NCBI RefSeq assembly: GCF_000344805.1
Contig: NC_020453.1
Coordinates: 7,163,001 to 7,227,000 of the forward strand
Source of the DNA: Bradyrhizobium oligotrophicum S58
Lineage (GTDB): Bacteria; Pseudomonadota; Alphaproteobacteria; Rhizobiales; Xanthobacteraceae
Reading direction: 5' to 3'
DNA: 64,000 nt
Part shown: positions 8,148-16,670 of the stretch, in pieces
How positions within the stretch are numbered: the stretch's first letter is position 1
How the letters are laid out: every line of letters starts with the position of its first letter
Made by a program: the position numbers and the translations under genes
The notes under the pieces: model-generated
What the model was told of the DNA's origin: nothing
Databases searched by the model: none
Seen by the model: only the letters and a program-made list of their open reading frames with translations

Positions 8148-8750
8148 TTACGCGCGCACCGACTGCTCCTCGACCGACCTGATCGCCACCGTCGCCACCT
8201 GCGCCAGCGCCTCGCGATCGGCCCCAGACGAGGCCATCACGCTCATGCCGGTGATCACGGCCGAGACGTAGCGCGCGAGCGCGGCCGGGTCGGCGCCCAG
8301 CGCCAGATCGCCTTCATCCTTGGCCCGCTCGAAGCGATGCCGGAGCTGCTCCTCGGTCTGCGCGCGGCGCGCCGCGAGCTCGAACGGGACATTGGCCGAG
8401 CCCGAGCCGCAGGCCAGACCGCCCTGCACCAGCAGGCAACCGGGCGGATTGGACGGATCGGTCTGCTTCTCGGCGACGCCCATCAGCATGCGCGAGGTGA
8501 CCTCGCGGGCCGTCGGCGCACTCAGCACCTCCTCCATCCATTCCTCGCGGCGGGCCGTGTAGCGGTCGAGCGCGGCCTTGAGCAGGGCTTCCTTGCTGCC
8601 GAACGCCGCGTACAGGCTAGGAGGATTGATGCCCATGGCGTCGGTGAGCTGGGCAATGGTCGCACCCTCATAGCCATGGCGCCAGAACACCTCCATGGCC
8701 TGCTCCAGTGCGGTGTCGCGGTCGAATGTCCGGGGCCGTCCGATGGCCAT
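8148..8750 (-). CDS. TetR/AcrR-family repressor of the adjacent RND operon
   Basis: Regulator of 200 residues. The N-terminal helix-turn-helix is clear (TALEQAMEVFWRHGYEGATIAQLTDAMGINPPSLYAAFGSKEALLK), followed by an all-helical ligand domain with a Cys pair (CLLVQGGLACG) that could sense a reactive compound. The ATG at 8750 has AGGAG nine bases upstream, better than the longer frame to 8942. It is divergent from the RND pump genes, and the interval contains a 22-bp inverted repeat next to the pump start, the standard layout for local repression lifted by a pump substrate. Confidence 0.9.
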   Translation of the reverse strand: MAIGRPRTFDRDTALEQAMEVFWRHGYEGATIAQLTDAMGINPPSLYAAFGSKEALLKAALDRYTARREEWMEEVLSAPTAREVTSRMLMGVAEKQTDPSNPPGCLLVQGGLACGSGSANVPFELAARRAQTEEQLRHRFERAKDEGDLALGADPAALARYVSAVITGMSVMASSGADREALAQVATVAIRSVEEQSVRA

Positions 8751-8906
8751 GTGCAAAACTCCTGTTCCCGTCTCCGCCCCAATCAGATTCTTATCTATTT
8801 GTTTTCTCTGGCCATTTCTTTGATCTGCCGCAGCTGACCAAAGTTTGGCTAGGCTTTTCGTAGCATCCGATACATAAGTCTCTTGCGAACGGGTTGCCAG
8901 CGCCAC

Positions 8907-8928
8907 ATTTGTAGCGAGCACTACAAAT
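8907..8928. promoter_or_regulatory. 22-bp inverted repeat, probable TetR operator
   Basis: ATTTGTAG and CTACAAAT flank six bases (CGAGCA), a perfect 8+8 repeat ending 13 bp before the ATG of the membrane fusion protein gene. Bound repressor would block transcription or its start. Its position between divergent tetR and pump genes supports the assignment. Confidence 0.7.
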
Positions 8929-8941
8929 CTGGAGCGCGCCA

Positions 8942-10174
8942 ATGCCTTCGTCCGAATTCCGTTCCGCCGGCCGTCTAAAGCGGTGGCTGAGCACCGTGGC
9001 CATCGCCGGTGTGGTGATTGCCGCCGGCTCCTATGCCGGATCTCATTACTTCAACCTCAGCAGCGCTCCGAATGCCGCAAGGGCTGCGGCGCCGGAACAA
9101 GCCGTCCCGGTGACCGTCGCCGTGGTGGAACCGCGGCAGGCCAGCCTGTGGGACGAGTTCTCCGGACGGCTCGAAGCCGTCGAGCGGGTCGAGGTCCGGT
9201 CCCGCGTCGCCGGCGCCATCCTCGGCACCAATTTCGCCGAAGGTTCCCTGGTCAAGGCCGGCGACGTGCTGTTCAAGATCGATCCGGCGCCGTATGCCGC
9301 CGAGGTCGACCGGGCGCAAGCCCAGCTGGACGCCGCGCGCGCCCGCGCCGCCTTTGCCGCCAACGAGCTCGATCGCGGCGCGCAGCTGGTCGGCAATTCC
9401 ATCGTCACCAAGCGCGACTACGACCAGCGCGACAATGGCAATCGCGAGGCGATCGCCAACGTCAAGGCCGCCGAGGCGACCCTGCAGACCGCCAGACTCA
9501 ATCTCGACTACACAGAGGTGCGCGCACCGGTCGACGGCCGGGTCGGCAGGATCGAGGTCACCGTCGGCAACCTCGTCGCCGCCGGCTCCGCGTCGCCGGT
9601 GCTGACCAGCCTGGTCTCCGTCAACCCGATCTATGCGAGCTTCGACGCCACCGAGGACGTCGTGTTGCGGGCGCTGCACGCCGTCGCCGACACTTCCGGC
9701 AAACGCGGCAATCTCGACCGCATCCCGGTGGAGATGACGACGTCGGGCGGCACCACGGCCTCCGGGCACATCCAGCTGATCGACAACCAGGTCCAGGGGC
9801 AGAGCGGCACGATCCGCGTCCGCGCCGTGTTCAGGAACGAGGAGGGCAGACTGATCCCGGGGCAGTTCGCGCGCGTCCGCATGGGCCAGCCGCAGCAGCA
9901 ATCGCTGGTGCTGCTCGACGAGCGCGCCATCGGCACCGACCAGGACAAGAAGTTCGTGATGGTGGTCGGCGACGACGAGCGCGCCGTGTACCGCCCGGTC
10001 ACGCTCGGCGGCAGCGTCGATGGCCTGCGCATCATCTCCTCCGGCCTCAAACCCGGCGAGCGCATCGTCGTCAACGGCCTGCAGCGGGTGCGTCCGGGTG
10101 CGCTGCTGAAGATGCAGGTTGCGGCGATGGGGGCGAGGGATGGAGCTGCGGCGAAGCAGCTCGCGCAGCGCTGA
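8942..10174 (+). CDS. RND efflux membrane fusion protein
   Basis: Periplasmic adaptor of 410 residues (AcrA/MexA/MdtA type). The N-terminal signal or anchor helix is WLSTVAIAGVVIAAGSYAG. The barrel-sandwich half-motifs are seen as GRLEAVERVEVRSRVAGAI and, after the alpha-hairpin, LDYTEVRAPVDGRVGR. The beta-barrel and membrane-proximal domains follow (LIPGQFARVRM, GLQRVRPG). It links the inner-membrane pump to an outer-membrane channel that is not encoded here, so a TolC-type protein from elsewhere must be used. The ATG at 8942 has GGAG ten bases upstream. It forms an operon with the RND gene, although a repeat element now separates them by 306 bp. Confidence 0.92.
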   Translation: MPSSEFRSAGRLKRWLSTVAIAGVVIAAGSYAGSHYFNLSSAPNAARAAAPEQAVPVTVAVVEPRQASLWDEFSGRLEAVERVEVRSRVAGAILGTNFAEGSLVKAGDVLFKIDPAPYAAEVDRAQAQLDAARARAAFAANELDRGAQLVGNSIVTKRDYDQRDNGNREAIANVKAAEATLQTARLNLDYTEVRAPVDGRVGRIEVTVGNLVAAGSASPVLTSLVSVNPIYASFDATEDVVLRALHAVADTSGKRGNLDRIPVEMTTSGGTTASGHIQLIDNQVQGQSGTIRVRAVFRNEEGRLIPGQFARVRMGQPQQQSLVLLDERAIGTDQDKKFVMVVGDDERAVYRPVTLGGSVDGLRIISSGLKPGERIVVNGLQRVRPGALLKMQVAAMGARDGAAAKQLAQR

Positions 10175-10212
10175 TCATGTTCAACAAAGGCGGTCACCAA
10201 GCACGCGGCGCC

Positions 10213-10412
10213 CACCCTCCCCTGGAGGGGGAGCGCGCGGCGGGATGGGGTGACAGTCCCAGTTGGTAGAAGAGCCTGCTTGTCCACTCTCAGCTTCGCA
10301 TAACTCGGTGTCGACCAATCCAGCACCGAACGCACGGATAGTCCGCCACCCCACCCCGGCTCGCATTTCGCTGCGCTCATGCGAGCCGACCCTCCCCCTC
10401 CAGGGGAGGGTG
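10213..10412. repeat. 200-bp palindromic element with 20-bp perfect terminal inverted repeats
   Basis: CACCCTCCCCTGGAGGGGGA at 10213-10232 is repeated as its exact reverse complement at 10393-10412. Just inside the right end is a second hairpin with 9-bp arms (GGCTCGCAT and ATGCGAGCC). No reading frame between the ends is convincing. Elements with this CTCCCCT-type end are common in Bradyrhizobium intergenic DNA. Here the element fills most of the 306-bp gap inside the RND operon, where it could form a very stable RNA stem that uncouples the two genes. Confidence 0.75.
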
Positions 10413-10480
10413 AGCATCGCGCACGCCGAATGACCGAGTCAGGCGGCCATTACTGACACATCCCGACCACGGGGCCTCCC

Positions 10481-13400
10481 ATGAATCTCTCGAAATTCTT
10501 CATCGACCGGCCGATCTTCGCAGGCGTGCTGTCGACGCTCATCTTCCTCTCCGGCCTGATCGCGCTGTTTGCGATGCCGATCTCGGAATATCCCGACGTG
10601 GTGCCGCCCTCGGTGGTGGTGCGCGCGACCTATCCCGGCGCCAATCCGAAGGTGATCGCAGAGACGGTGGCGACGCCGATCGAGGAGCAGATCAACGGCG
10701 TCGAGAACATGCTCTATATGAGCAGCCAGGCGACCACCGACGGCGCGCTGACCCTGACCGTGACCTTCAAGCTCGGCACCGATCCGGACAAGGCCACGCA
10801 GCTGGTGCAGAACCGGGTGCAGCAGGCCGAGCCGCGGCTGCCCAACGTCGTGCGCCAGCTCGGCATCGTCACCAAGAAGAGCTCGCCCGACCTCACCATG
10901 GTCGTGCACCTGATCTCGCCCAACGGCCGCTACGACACGACTTACCTGCGCAACTACGCGGTGCTCAACGTCAAGGACCGGCTGGCGCGCATCGATGGCG
11001 TCGGCGACGTGCAGCTGTTCGGCGCCGGCGACTATTCGATGCGGGTGTGGGTCGATCCGCAGAAGGCGGCCGAGCACGGCCTGTCGGCGAGCGACATCGT
11101 CAAGGCGATCCAGGCCCAGAACGTCGAGGCCGCGGCCGGCGTGGTCGGCGCGTCGCCGAGCGTCAAGGGGCTCGATCTGCAGCTCTCGGTCAATGCCGAG
11201 GGCCGGCTTTCCAACGAGGACCAGTTCGCCGACATCGTCGTGAAGACCGGAACACATGGCGAGGTCACGCGGCTGCGCGACGTCGCCCGCATCGAGCTCG
11301 GCGCGTCTGAGTATGGCCTGCGCTCGCTGCTCGACAACAAGCAGGCGGTGGCGATCCCGATCTTCCAGGCACCCGGCTCCAACGCGCTGCAGATCTCCGA
11401 CAATGTCCGCGCCACCATGGCCGAGATCAAGAAGACGATGCCGGAAGGCGTCGAGTATCACATCGTCTACGATCCGACCCAGTTCGTGCGCTCCTCGATC
11501 GAGGCCGTCGTGCACACGCTGTTCGAGGCCATCGTGCTGGTCGTGATCGTGGTGATCCTGTTCCTGCAGACCTGGCGCGCCTCGATCATCCCGCTTCTGG
11601 CGGTGCCCGTATCGATCGTCGGCACCTTCGCGGTGATGCATCTGTTCGGCTTCTCGATCAACGCGCTCAGCCTGTTCGGCCTGGTGCTCGCGATCGGCAT
11701 CGTCGTCGACGACGCCATCGTCGTGGTCGAGAATGTCGAGCGCAACATCGAGAGCGGATTGTCGCCGCGCGACGCCACCTACCAGGCGATGCGCGAGGTG
11801 TCGGGCCCGATCATCGCGATCGCACTGGTGCTGGTCGCCGTGTTCGTGCCGCTCGCCTTCATCTCCGGCCTCACCGGGCAGTTCTACAAGCAGTTCGCGC
11901 TGACGATCGCGATCTCCACGGTGATCTCGGCGGTCAACTCGCTCACCCTGTCGCCGGCGCTGTCGGCGCTGCTGCTCAAGGGCCATCACGCGCCGAAGGA
12001 CCGCCTCACGCGGATTCTCGATCGTTCGCTCGGCTGGTTCTTCCGCGGCTTCAACCGCGCCTTCGTGCGCGCCTCCGACAATTACAGCGGCAGCGTCTCC
12101 CGGGTCATCACGGCCAAGGCCGGCGTGATGATCCTCTATGTCCTGCTGGTCGGTGCCACCGCTGTCCTGTTCAAGCAGGTGCCGGGCGGCTTCGTGCCGG
12201 GCCAGGACAAGCAGTACCTGGTCGGCTTCGCGCGACTGCCTGACGGCGCGACGCTCGACCGCTCCGAGGAGGTGATCCGCAAGATGAGCGACATCGCGCT
12301 GACCCAGCCCGGCGTCGAAAGCTCGATCGCGTTTCCGGGCCTGTCGATCTCCGGCTTCACCAACTCCTCAAATGCCGGCATCGTCTTCTCCGGCCTGAAG
12401 CCGTTCGACGAGCGCAAGGATCCGTCGCTGTCGGGCGGTGCGCTGGCGATGGAGCTCAACAAGAAATATGCCGGCATCCAAGATGCCTTCATCGCGATGT
12501 TCCCGCCGCCGCCGGTCAACGGTCTCGGCACGATCGGCGGCTTCAAGCTGCAGATCGAGGACCGCGCCGGGCTCGGCTACGACGCGCTGAACGACGTCAC
12601 CAAAGCGTTCATGGGCGCCCTGCAGAAGTCACCGGAGATCGCCGGCGCGTTCTCGAGCTTCCAGGTCAACGTGCCGCAGCTGTTCGCCGACATCGACCGC
12701 ACCAAGGCGCTGCAGCTCGGCGTTCCCGTCACCGAAGTGTTCAACACGCTGCAGATCTATCTCGGCTCGTACTATGTGAACGACTTCAACAAGTTCGGCC
12801 GCACCTATTCGGTGCGCGTGCAGGCCGACGCGCCGTTCCGGGCCCGGGCCGACGACATCCGCCAGCTCAAGGTCCGCGCGGCCTCCGGCGACATGGTGCC
12901 GCTGTCGGCGCTGCTGACGGTCCGGCAAAGCGCCGGCCCCGAACGCGCCATCCGCTATAATGGCTTCCTGTCGTCGGACATCAACGCCGCCGCCGCACCC
13001 GGCTTCTCGTCGGGCCAGGCGCAGGCCGCCGCCGAGCGGGTCGCAGCAGAGGTGCTGCCGCCGGGCTTCGCCTTCGAATGGACCGACCTGACCTATCAGG
13101 AGTTCATCGCCGGCAACTCCGGCCTGTGGGTGTTTCCGCTCGCGATCGTCCTGGTGTTCCTGGTGCTGGCAGCACTCTATGAGAGCCTGACCCTGCCGCT
13201 CGCGATCCTGATGATCGTGCCGATGGCGCTCTTGGCGGCGATGTTCGGCGTCTACCTCTCGAAGGGCGACAACAACATCTTCACCCAGATCGGCCTGATC
13301 GTGCTCGTCGGGCTGTCGGCCAAGAACGCGATCCTGATCGTCGAGTTCGCGCGCGAGCTCGAATTCGCCGGGCGCACGCCGCTGCGCGCCGCGATCGAGG

Positions 13401-13663
13401 CGAGCCGTCTCAGGTTGCGGCCGATCCTGATGACGTCGATGGCATTCATCATGGGCGTGCTGCCGCTGGTGCTCTCGACCGGCGCCGGCTCGGAGATGCG
13501 GCGCGCCATGGGCGTGGCGGTGTTCTCCGGCATGATCGGAGTCACCGTGTTCGGCCTGTTCCTGACGCCGGTGTTCTACGTGCTGCTGCGGACGCTCACC
13601 GGCATGAAGCCCCTCACCCAGCACGGCGGCCACGGCACCGTGGCCGCCCAACCCGCGGAGTAG
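10481..13663 (+). CDS. RND multidrug efflux pump, HAE1 (AcrB/MexB-like)
   Basis: Inner-membrane proton-driven pump of 1,060 residues, the normal size of the family. The N-terminal MNLSKFFIDRPIFAGVLSTLIFL is characteristic of HAE1 pumps. The proton-relay aspartates are at D410 and D411 (GIVVDDAIVVVENVERN), with the matching lysine in the LSAKNAILIVEFA segment near residue 950. Two periplasmic porter loops are present, as is the duplicated 12-helix plan. It would work as a trimer with the preceding adaptor and an outer-membrane channel encoded elsewhere. Substrate cannot be read from sequence. The ATG at 10481 follows a weak GGGGCC site. Expression is presumably under the TetR gene at 8148. Confidence 0.95.
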   Translation: MNLSKFFIDRPIFAGVLSTLIFLSGLIALFAMPISEYPDVVPPSVVVRATYPGANPKVIAETVATPIEEQINGVENMLYMSSQATTDGALTLTVTFKLGTDPDKATQLVQNRVQQAEPRLPNVVRQLGIVTKKSSPDLTMVVHLISPNGRYDTTYLRNYAVLNVKDRLARIDGVGDVQLFGAGDYSMRVWVDPQKAAEHGLSASDIVKAIQAQNVEAAAGVVGASPSVKGLDLQLSVNAEGRLSNEDQFADIVVKTGTHGEVTRLRDVARIELGASEYGLRSLLDNKQAVAIPIFQAPGSNALQISDNVRATMAEIKKTMPEGVEYHIVYDPTQFVRSSIEAVVHTLFEAIVLVVIVVILFLQTWRASIIPLLAVPVSIVGTFAVMHLFGFSINALSLFGLVLAIGIVVDDAIVVVENVERNIESGLSPRDATYQAMREVSGPIIAIALVLVAVFVPLAFISGLTGQFYKQFALTIAISTVISAVNSLTLSPALSALLLKGHHAPKDRLTRILDRSLGWFFRGFNRAFVRASDNYSGSVSRVITAKAGVMILYVLLVGATAVLFKQVPGGFVPGQDKQYLVGFARLPDGATLDRSEEVIRKMSDIALTQPGVESSIAFPGLSISGFTNSSNAGIVFSGLKPFDERKDPSLSGGALAMELNKKYAGIQDAFIAMFPPPPVNGLGTIGGFKLQIEDRAGLGYDALNDVTKAFMGALQKSPEIAGAFSSFQVNVPQLFADIDRTKALQLGVPVTEVFNTLQIYLGSYYVNDFNKFGRTYSVRVQADAPFRARADDIRQLKVRAASGDMVPLSALLTVRQSAGPERAIRYNGFLSSDINAAAAPGFSSGQAQAAAERVAAEVLPPGFAFEWTDLTYQEFIAGNSGLWVFPLAIVLVFLVLAALYESLTLPLAILMIVPMALLAAMFGVYLSKGDNNIFTQIGLIVLVGLSAKNAILIVEFARELEFAGRTPLRAAIEASRLRLRPILMTSMAFIMGVLPLVLSTGAGSEMRRAMGVAVFSGMIGVTVFGLFLTPVFYVLLRTLTGMKPLTQHGGHGTVAAQPAE

Positions 13664-13857
13664 AAATCAATTGATATTGCGTGATGTCGAATGCGCGAAA
13701 CTTAATCGTCTCTTTGTCCGTACGGGCGAAAGATGGTTAGCGCCTCCCTCACGCGGCACGGACGATCCGGCCCAGCGCGATCAAATCTGATCGACTGTGA
13801 AACGGATCACAGACCAGCGCAGCGAGATGGAGGACGCCAACTCCAGCACGTTGCGCC

Positions 13858-13893
13858 GACCCGGCGGCCTGTCCCGCACCAGGCCGCCGGGTC
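13858..13893 (+). promoter_or_regulatory. 14-bp perfect stem-loop ahead of a small gene
   Basis: GACCCGGCGGCCTG pairs without mismatch with CAGGCCGCCGGGTC across an 8-base loop. It ends eight bases before a strong AAGGAG site. There is no T-run, so it is not a standard terminator. It could be an attenuator, an mRNA-stabilising 5' structure or the end of a leader transcript. Confidence 0.5.
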
Positions 13894-13915
13894 ATTCGAT
13901 CGAAGGAGTTGCAAC

Positions 13916-14131
13916 ATGGATTTTTTGAATCATTTGGTCGCAGCCAGGCTGATGAAGACGGCAGAGGGGTTCGAGCGCATCAGCGCCCATGGGGCCGCAC
14001 GACAGCTGCCCGGCCCGTCCCATGCGCTCGGATCGAACAGGCCGGCGCTGGGTCTCATCATCGACAATTCCGGCGCCGGCGATTCAGCGCACGCCTGCCC
14101 CGGCGATCAGGACTCCCGCAGGCGACTCTAG
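13916..14131 (+). CDS. Small hypothetical protein, 71 residues
   Basis: Starts MDFLNHLVAARLMKTAEGFERI and is preceded by AAGGAG seven bases before the ATG, one of the better ribosome binding sites in the window. The N-terminal part is a plausible amphipathic helix; the C-terminal half is Gly/Ser/Asp-rich and ends in a run of arginines. No family is recognised. It stands alone between the RND operon and the polyamine transporter, flanked by a 14-bp stem-loop upstream and an 8-bp GC hairpin (14149-14170) downstream, so it may be an independent transcript. A longer frame from 13733 lacks a binding site. Confidence 0.5.
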   Translation: MDFLNHLVAARLMKTAEGFERISAHGAARQLPGPSHALGSNRPALGLIIDNSGAGDSAHACPGDQDSRRRL

Positions 14132-14148
14132 GACGGAGACGCGCGATC

Positions 14149-14170
14149 GGCCGCGCGCCGATGCGCGGCC
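14149..14170 (+). terminator. GC-rich hairpin after the small ORF
   Basis: GGCCGCGC and GCGCGGCC enclose GCCGAT, 17 bp after the small gene's stop. There is no T-run, so termination is only possible, not shown. The remaining DNA to 14372 has no further supported feature. Confidence 0.3.
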
Positions 14171-14372
14171 CTGACGGCCCCGGAGCGGACGGCCCGGGCG
14201 CGCGACGCAATCTTCGGCGACGCCGGGCAGGCTCGGTCCCATGCCGCAATGCCGCTGATGCAGCGCGTTAGCGCCAAAATAGCATCACCTCACGATCAAA
14301 ACTCGCGCTTGCCACGGCTGGGGACAGCCGATAGCTTTTTTGTACCTTTCAAAGCGCGACGGATCATCGAGC

Positions 14373-15488
14373 ATGTTTTCACGGCGGACCAGCCCTACAA
14401 CTGCGAAAGTGGCGAACGAACCGGGGCGGACCGCAACACGCGCAGCCCTCACCGTCTCGAAGACGGTGCTGATGGCGGCCGCAGCCGTGCTGAGCCTCGC
14501 CGTATCGGCGCAGGCGCGCGACCTCACCGTGGTGTCCTGGGGCGGCAACTATCAGGACGCGCAGCGCAAGATCTACTTCCAGCCGTTCGCGGCCAAGCTC
14601 GGCGCCACCGTGCTCGACGAGAGCTGGGACGGCGGCTATGGCGTGCTGCAGGCCAAGGTCAAGGCGGGCGTACCGAACTGGGATGCGGTGCAGGTCGAGG
14701 CCGAGGAGCTCGAGCTCGGCTGCAGCGACGGCATCTATGAGAAGATCGATTGGAGCAAGCTCGGCGGCAAGGACGGCTTCATCCCGGCCGGCGTCAGCGA
14801 TTGCGGCGTCGGCGCCATCGTGTGGTCGACCGGCATGGCGTTCGACGGCGACAAGATCAAGGACGGGCCGAAGACCTGGGCGGACTTCTGGGACACGGCG
14901 AAGTTTCCTGGCAAGCGCGGCCTGCGCAAGGGCGCCAAATACACGCTCGAATTCGCGCTGATGGCCGATGGCGTGCCGGCCGCCGAGGTCTACAAGGTGC
15001 TGAAGACGCCCGAAGGCGTCGAGCGCGCCTTCAAGAAGCTCGACGCGCTCAAGGCCGACATCGTCTGGTGGGAGGCCGGCGCCCAGCCGCTGCAGCTGCT
15101 GTCGTCCGGCCAGGTGGCGATGACCTCGGTCTATAACGGCCGCATCAGCGCCATCAACCGCACCGAGGGCAAGCATTTCGGCTTCGTGTTTCCGGGCAGC
15201 ATCTACGCCGTCGACAGCTGGGTCGTGCTGAAGGGCTCGCCGAACAAGGACGCGGCGATGAACTTCATCGCCTTCGCGAGCCAGGCGGAGAACCAGGCCA
15301 AGCTGCCGGAATACATCGCCTACGGCCTGCCGAGCATCGCGGCTGCGAAGCTCGTGCCGGAGAAATATGCCGGGGAGCTGCCGACAACGCCGGACAATCT
15401 GAAGCAGGCGATTGCGCTCGACGTCGGGTTCTGGACCGACAATTCGGAAGCGCTGTCGAAGCGCTTCAACGCCTGGCTCGCGCGCTGA
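14373..15488 (+). CDS. Polyamine-type ABC transporter substrate-binding protein (PotD/PotF-like)
   Basis: Periplasmic binding protein of 371 residues. A long basic N-terminal region precedes a hydrophobic signal segment (LMAAAAVLSLAVSAQA) with a probable cut before RDLTV. The mature protein opens with TVVSWGGNYQDAQRK, the typical start of spermidine/putrescine-binding family II solute-binding proteins. Binding-site segments include GVGAIVWSTG, WWEAGAQPLQLLSSGQVAMTSVYNGR and the C-terminal LPEYIAYGLPS. Its own ATPase and two permeases follow in the same direction within about 90 bp, so it delivers substrate to that complex. Polyamine is the likeliest ligand by family; an alpha-proteobacterial relative could bind other small cations. 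Confidence 0.88.
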   Translation: MFSRRTSPTTAKVANEPGRTATRAALTVSKTVLMAAAAVLSLAVSAQARDLTVVSWGGNYQDAQRKIYFQPFAAKLGATVLDESWDGGYGVLQAKVKAGVPNWDAVQVEAEELELGCSDGIYEKIDWSKLGGKDGFIPAGVSDCGVGAIVWSTGMAFDGDKIKDGPKTWADFWDTAKFPGKRGLRKGAKYTLEFALMADGVPAAEVYKVLKTPEGVERAFKKLDALKADIVWWEAGAQPLQLLSSGQVAMTSVYNGRISAINRTEGKHFGFVFPGSIYAVDSWVVLKGSPNKDAAMNFIAFASQAENQAKLPEYIAYGLPSIAAAKLVPEKYAGELPTTPDNLKQAIALDVGFWTDNSEALSKRFNAWLAR

Positions 15489-15575
15489 GGCGCATCGTCA
15501 ATCGGGCGCGCGATCTTTCGCGCGCGCTCGCCTCGGTCATGAGTTCCGGCGCGATCGGCGCCGAAAGCCTCCGTC

Positions 15576-16670
15576 ATGGACACCCCCTTCATTTCGTTCC
15601 GGCAGGTGGTCAAGCGCTTCGCGGCGCTGACCGTGGTCGATCATCTCGACCTCGACATCGCGCGCGGCGAGTTCATCGCCCTGCTCGGGCCCTCCGGCTC
15701 GGGCAAGACGACGCTGTTGATGATGCTGGCCGGCTTCGAGCAGCCGACCGGCGGCACCATCCATGTCGACGGCGTCAGGGTCGACGGGCTGCCGCCGCAT
15801 AAGCGCAACATGGGCGTGGTGTTCCAGAACTACGCGCTGTTCCCGCATATGAGCGTGCGCGACAACGTCGCCTTTCCGCTGAAGATGCGCGGCACGCCCA
15901 AGGCCGAGATCGCCAAGCGCGTCGCCCGCGTGCTCGACATGGTCAAGCTCGCCGCCATGGCCGAGCGCAAGCCTGCGCAGCTCTCGGGCGGCCAGCAGCA
16001 GCGGGTGGCGCTGGCGCGCGCGCTGGTGTTCGAGCCGCAGGTCGTGCTGATGGACGAGCCGCTCGGCGCGCTCGACAAGAAGCTGCGCGAGCAGATGCAG
16101 CTCGACATCCGCGACCTGCACCGCCGGCTCGGCCTCACCATCGTGTTCGTGACGCACGACCAGGACGAGGCGCTGACGATGTCGGACCGCATCGCAGTGT
16201 TCAACCACGGCCGGATCGAGCAGATCGGCCGGCCGCGCGAGATCTACGAGCTGCCGCGCACGCCGTTCGTCGCCGAGTTCATCGGTGAGACCAATTTATT
16301 GGCTTGCACCGTTCAGGAGCAGGCCGGCGAGGCGGTGCGCCTGACCACGGAATCCGGCCTGTCGCTGTCGGCCCATACCGGCGCCGGCCGCATCGATGGC
16401 CAGGAGGTCCAGGTCTCGATTCGCCCCGAGGCGATCCGGATCAACGATCACGCCGCGGCGACGGCGAACCGGCTCACGGCGCGGATCATGGACGCGGTGT
16501 ATTTTGGCGATCACATGCGCCTCGTGGCGACGGTCGGCGCGCAGCGCCTGATCGTCAAGGGCGACCGAACGAGTGAGGCGGCCGAGGTCGGCAGCGAGGT
16601 CGCGCTGTCGTTCGCGGCGTCGGATGTCTGGGTGGTGGGATCATGCAACCAGCCCTCCTCCAACGCCTGA
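15576..16670 (+). CDS. Polyamine-type ABC transporter ATP-binding protein (PotA-like)
   Basis: Cytoplasmic ATPase of 364 residues that powers the uptake complex. Walker A is GPSGSGKTT, the Q-loop is VFQNYALFPH, the signature is LSGGQQQR, Walker B is VVLMDEPLGALD and the switch histidine is in VTHDQDEA. A C-terminal TOBE-type regulatory domain follows (VQVSIRPEAIRI), giving the full PotA/MalK length. The start at 15576 is the first ATG giving the usual N-terminus. The 3' end overlaps the next gene by 28 bp, which supports coupled translation. Confidence 0.93.
   Translation: MDTPFISFRQVVKRFAALTVVDHLDLDIARGEFIALLGPSGSGKTTLLMMLAGFEQPTGGTIHVDGVRVDGLPPHKRNMGVVFQNYALFPHMSVRDNVAFPLKMRGTPKAEIAKRVARVLDMVKLAAMAERKPAQLSGGQQQRVALARALVFEPQVVLMDEPLGALDKKLREQMQLDIRDLHRRLGLTIVFVTHDQDEALTMSDRIAVFNHGRIEQIGRPREIYELPRTPFVAEFIGETNLLACTVQEQAGEAVRLTTESGLSLSAHTGAGRIDGQEVQVSIRPEAIRINDHAAATANRLTARIMDAVYFGDHMRLVATVGAQRLIVKGDRTSEAAEVGSEVALSFAASDVWVVGSCNQPSSNA

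Noticed and set aside
10439..11989. 516-codon minus-strand frame opposite the RND pump
   Set aside because: His/Asp/Arg-rich shadow of a pump gene with intact family motifs.
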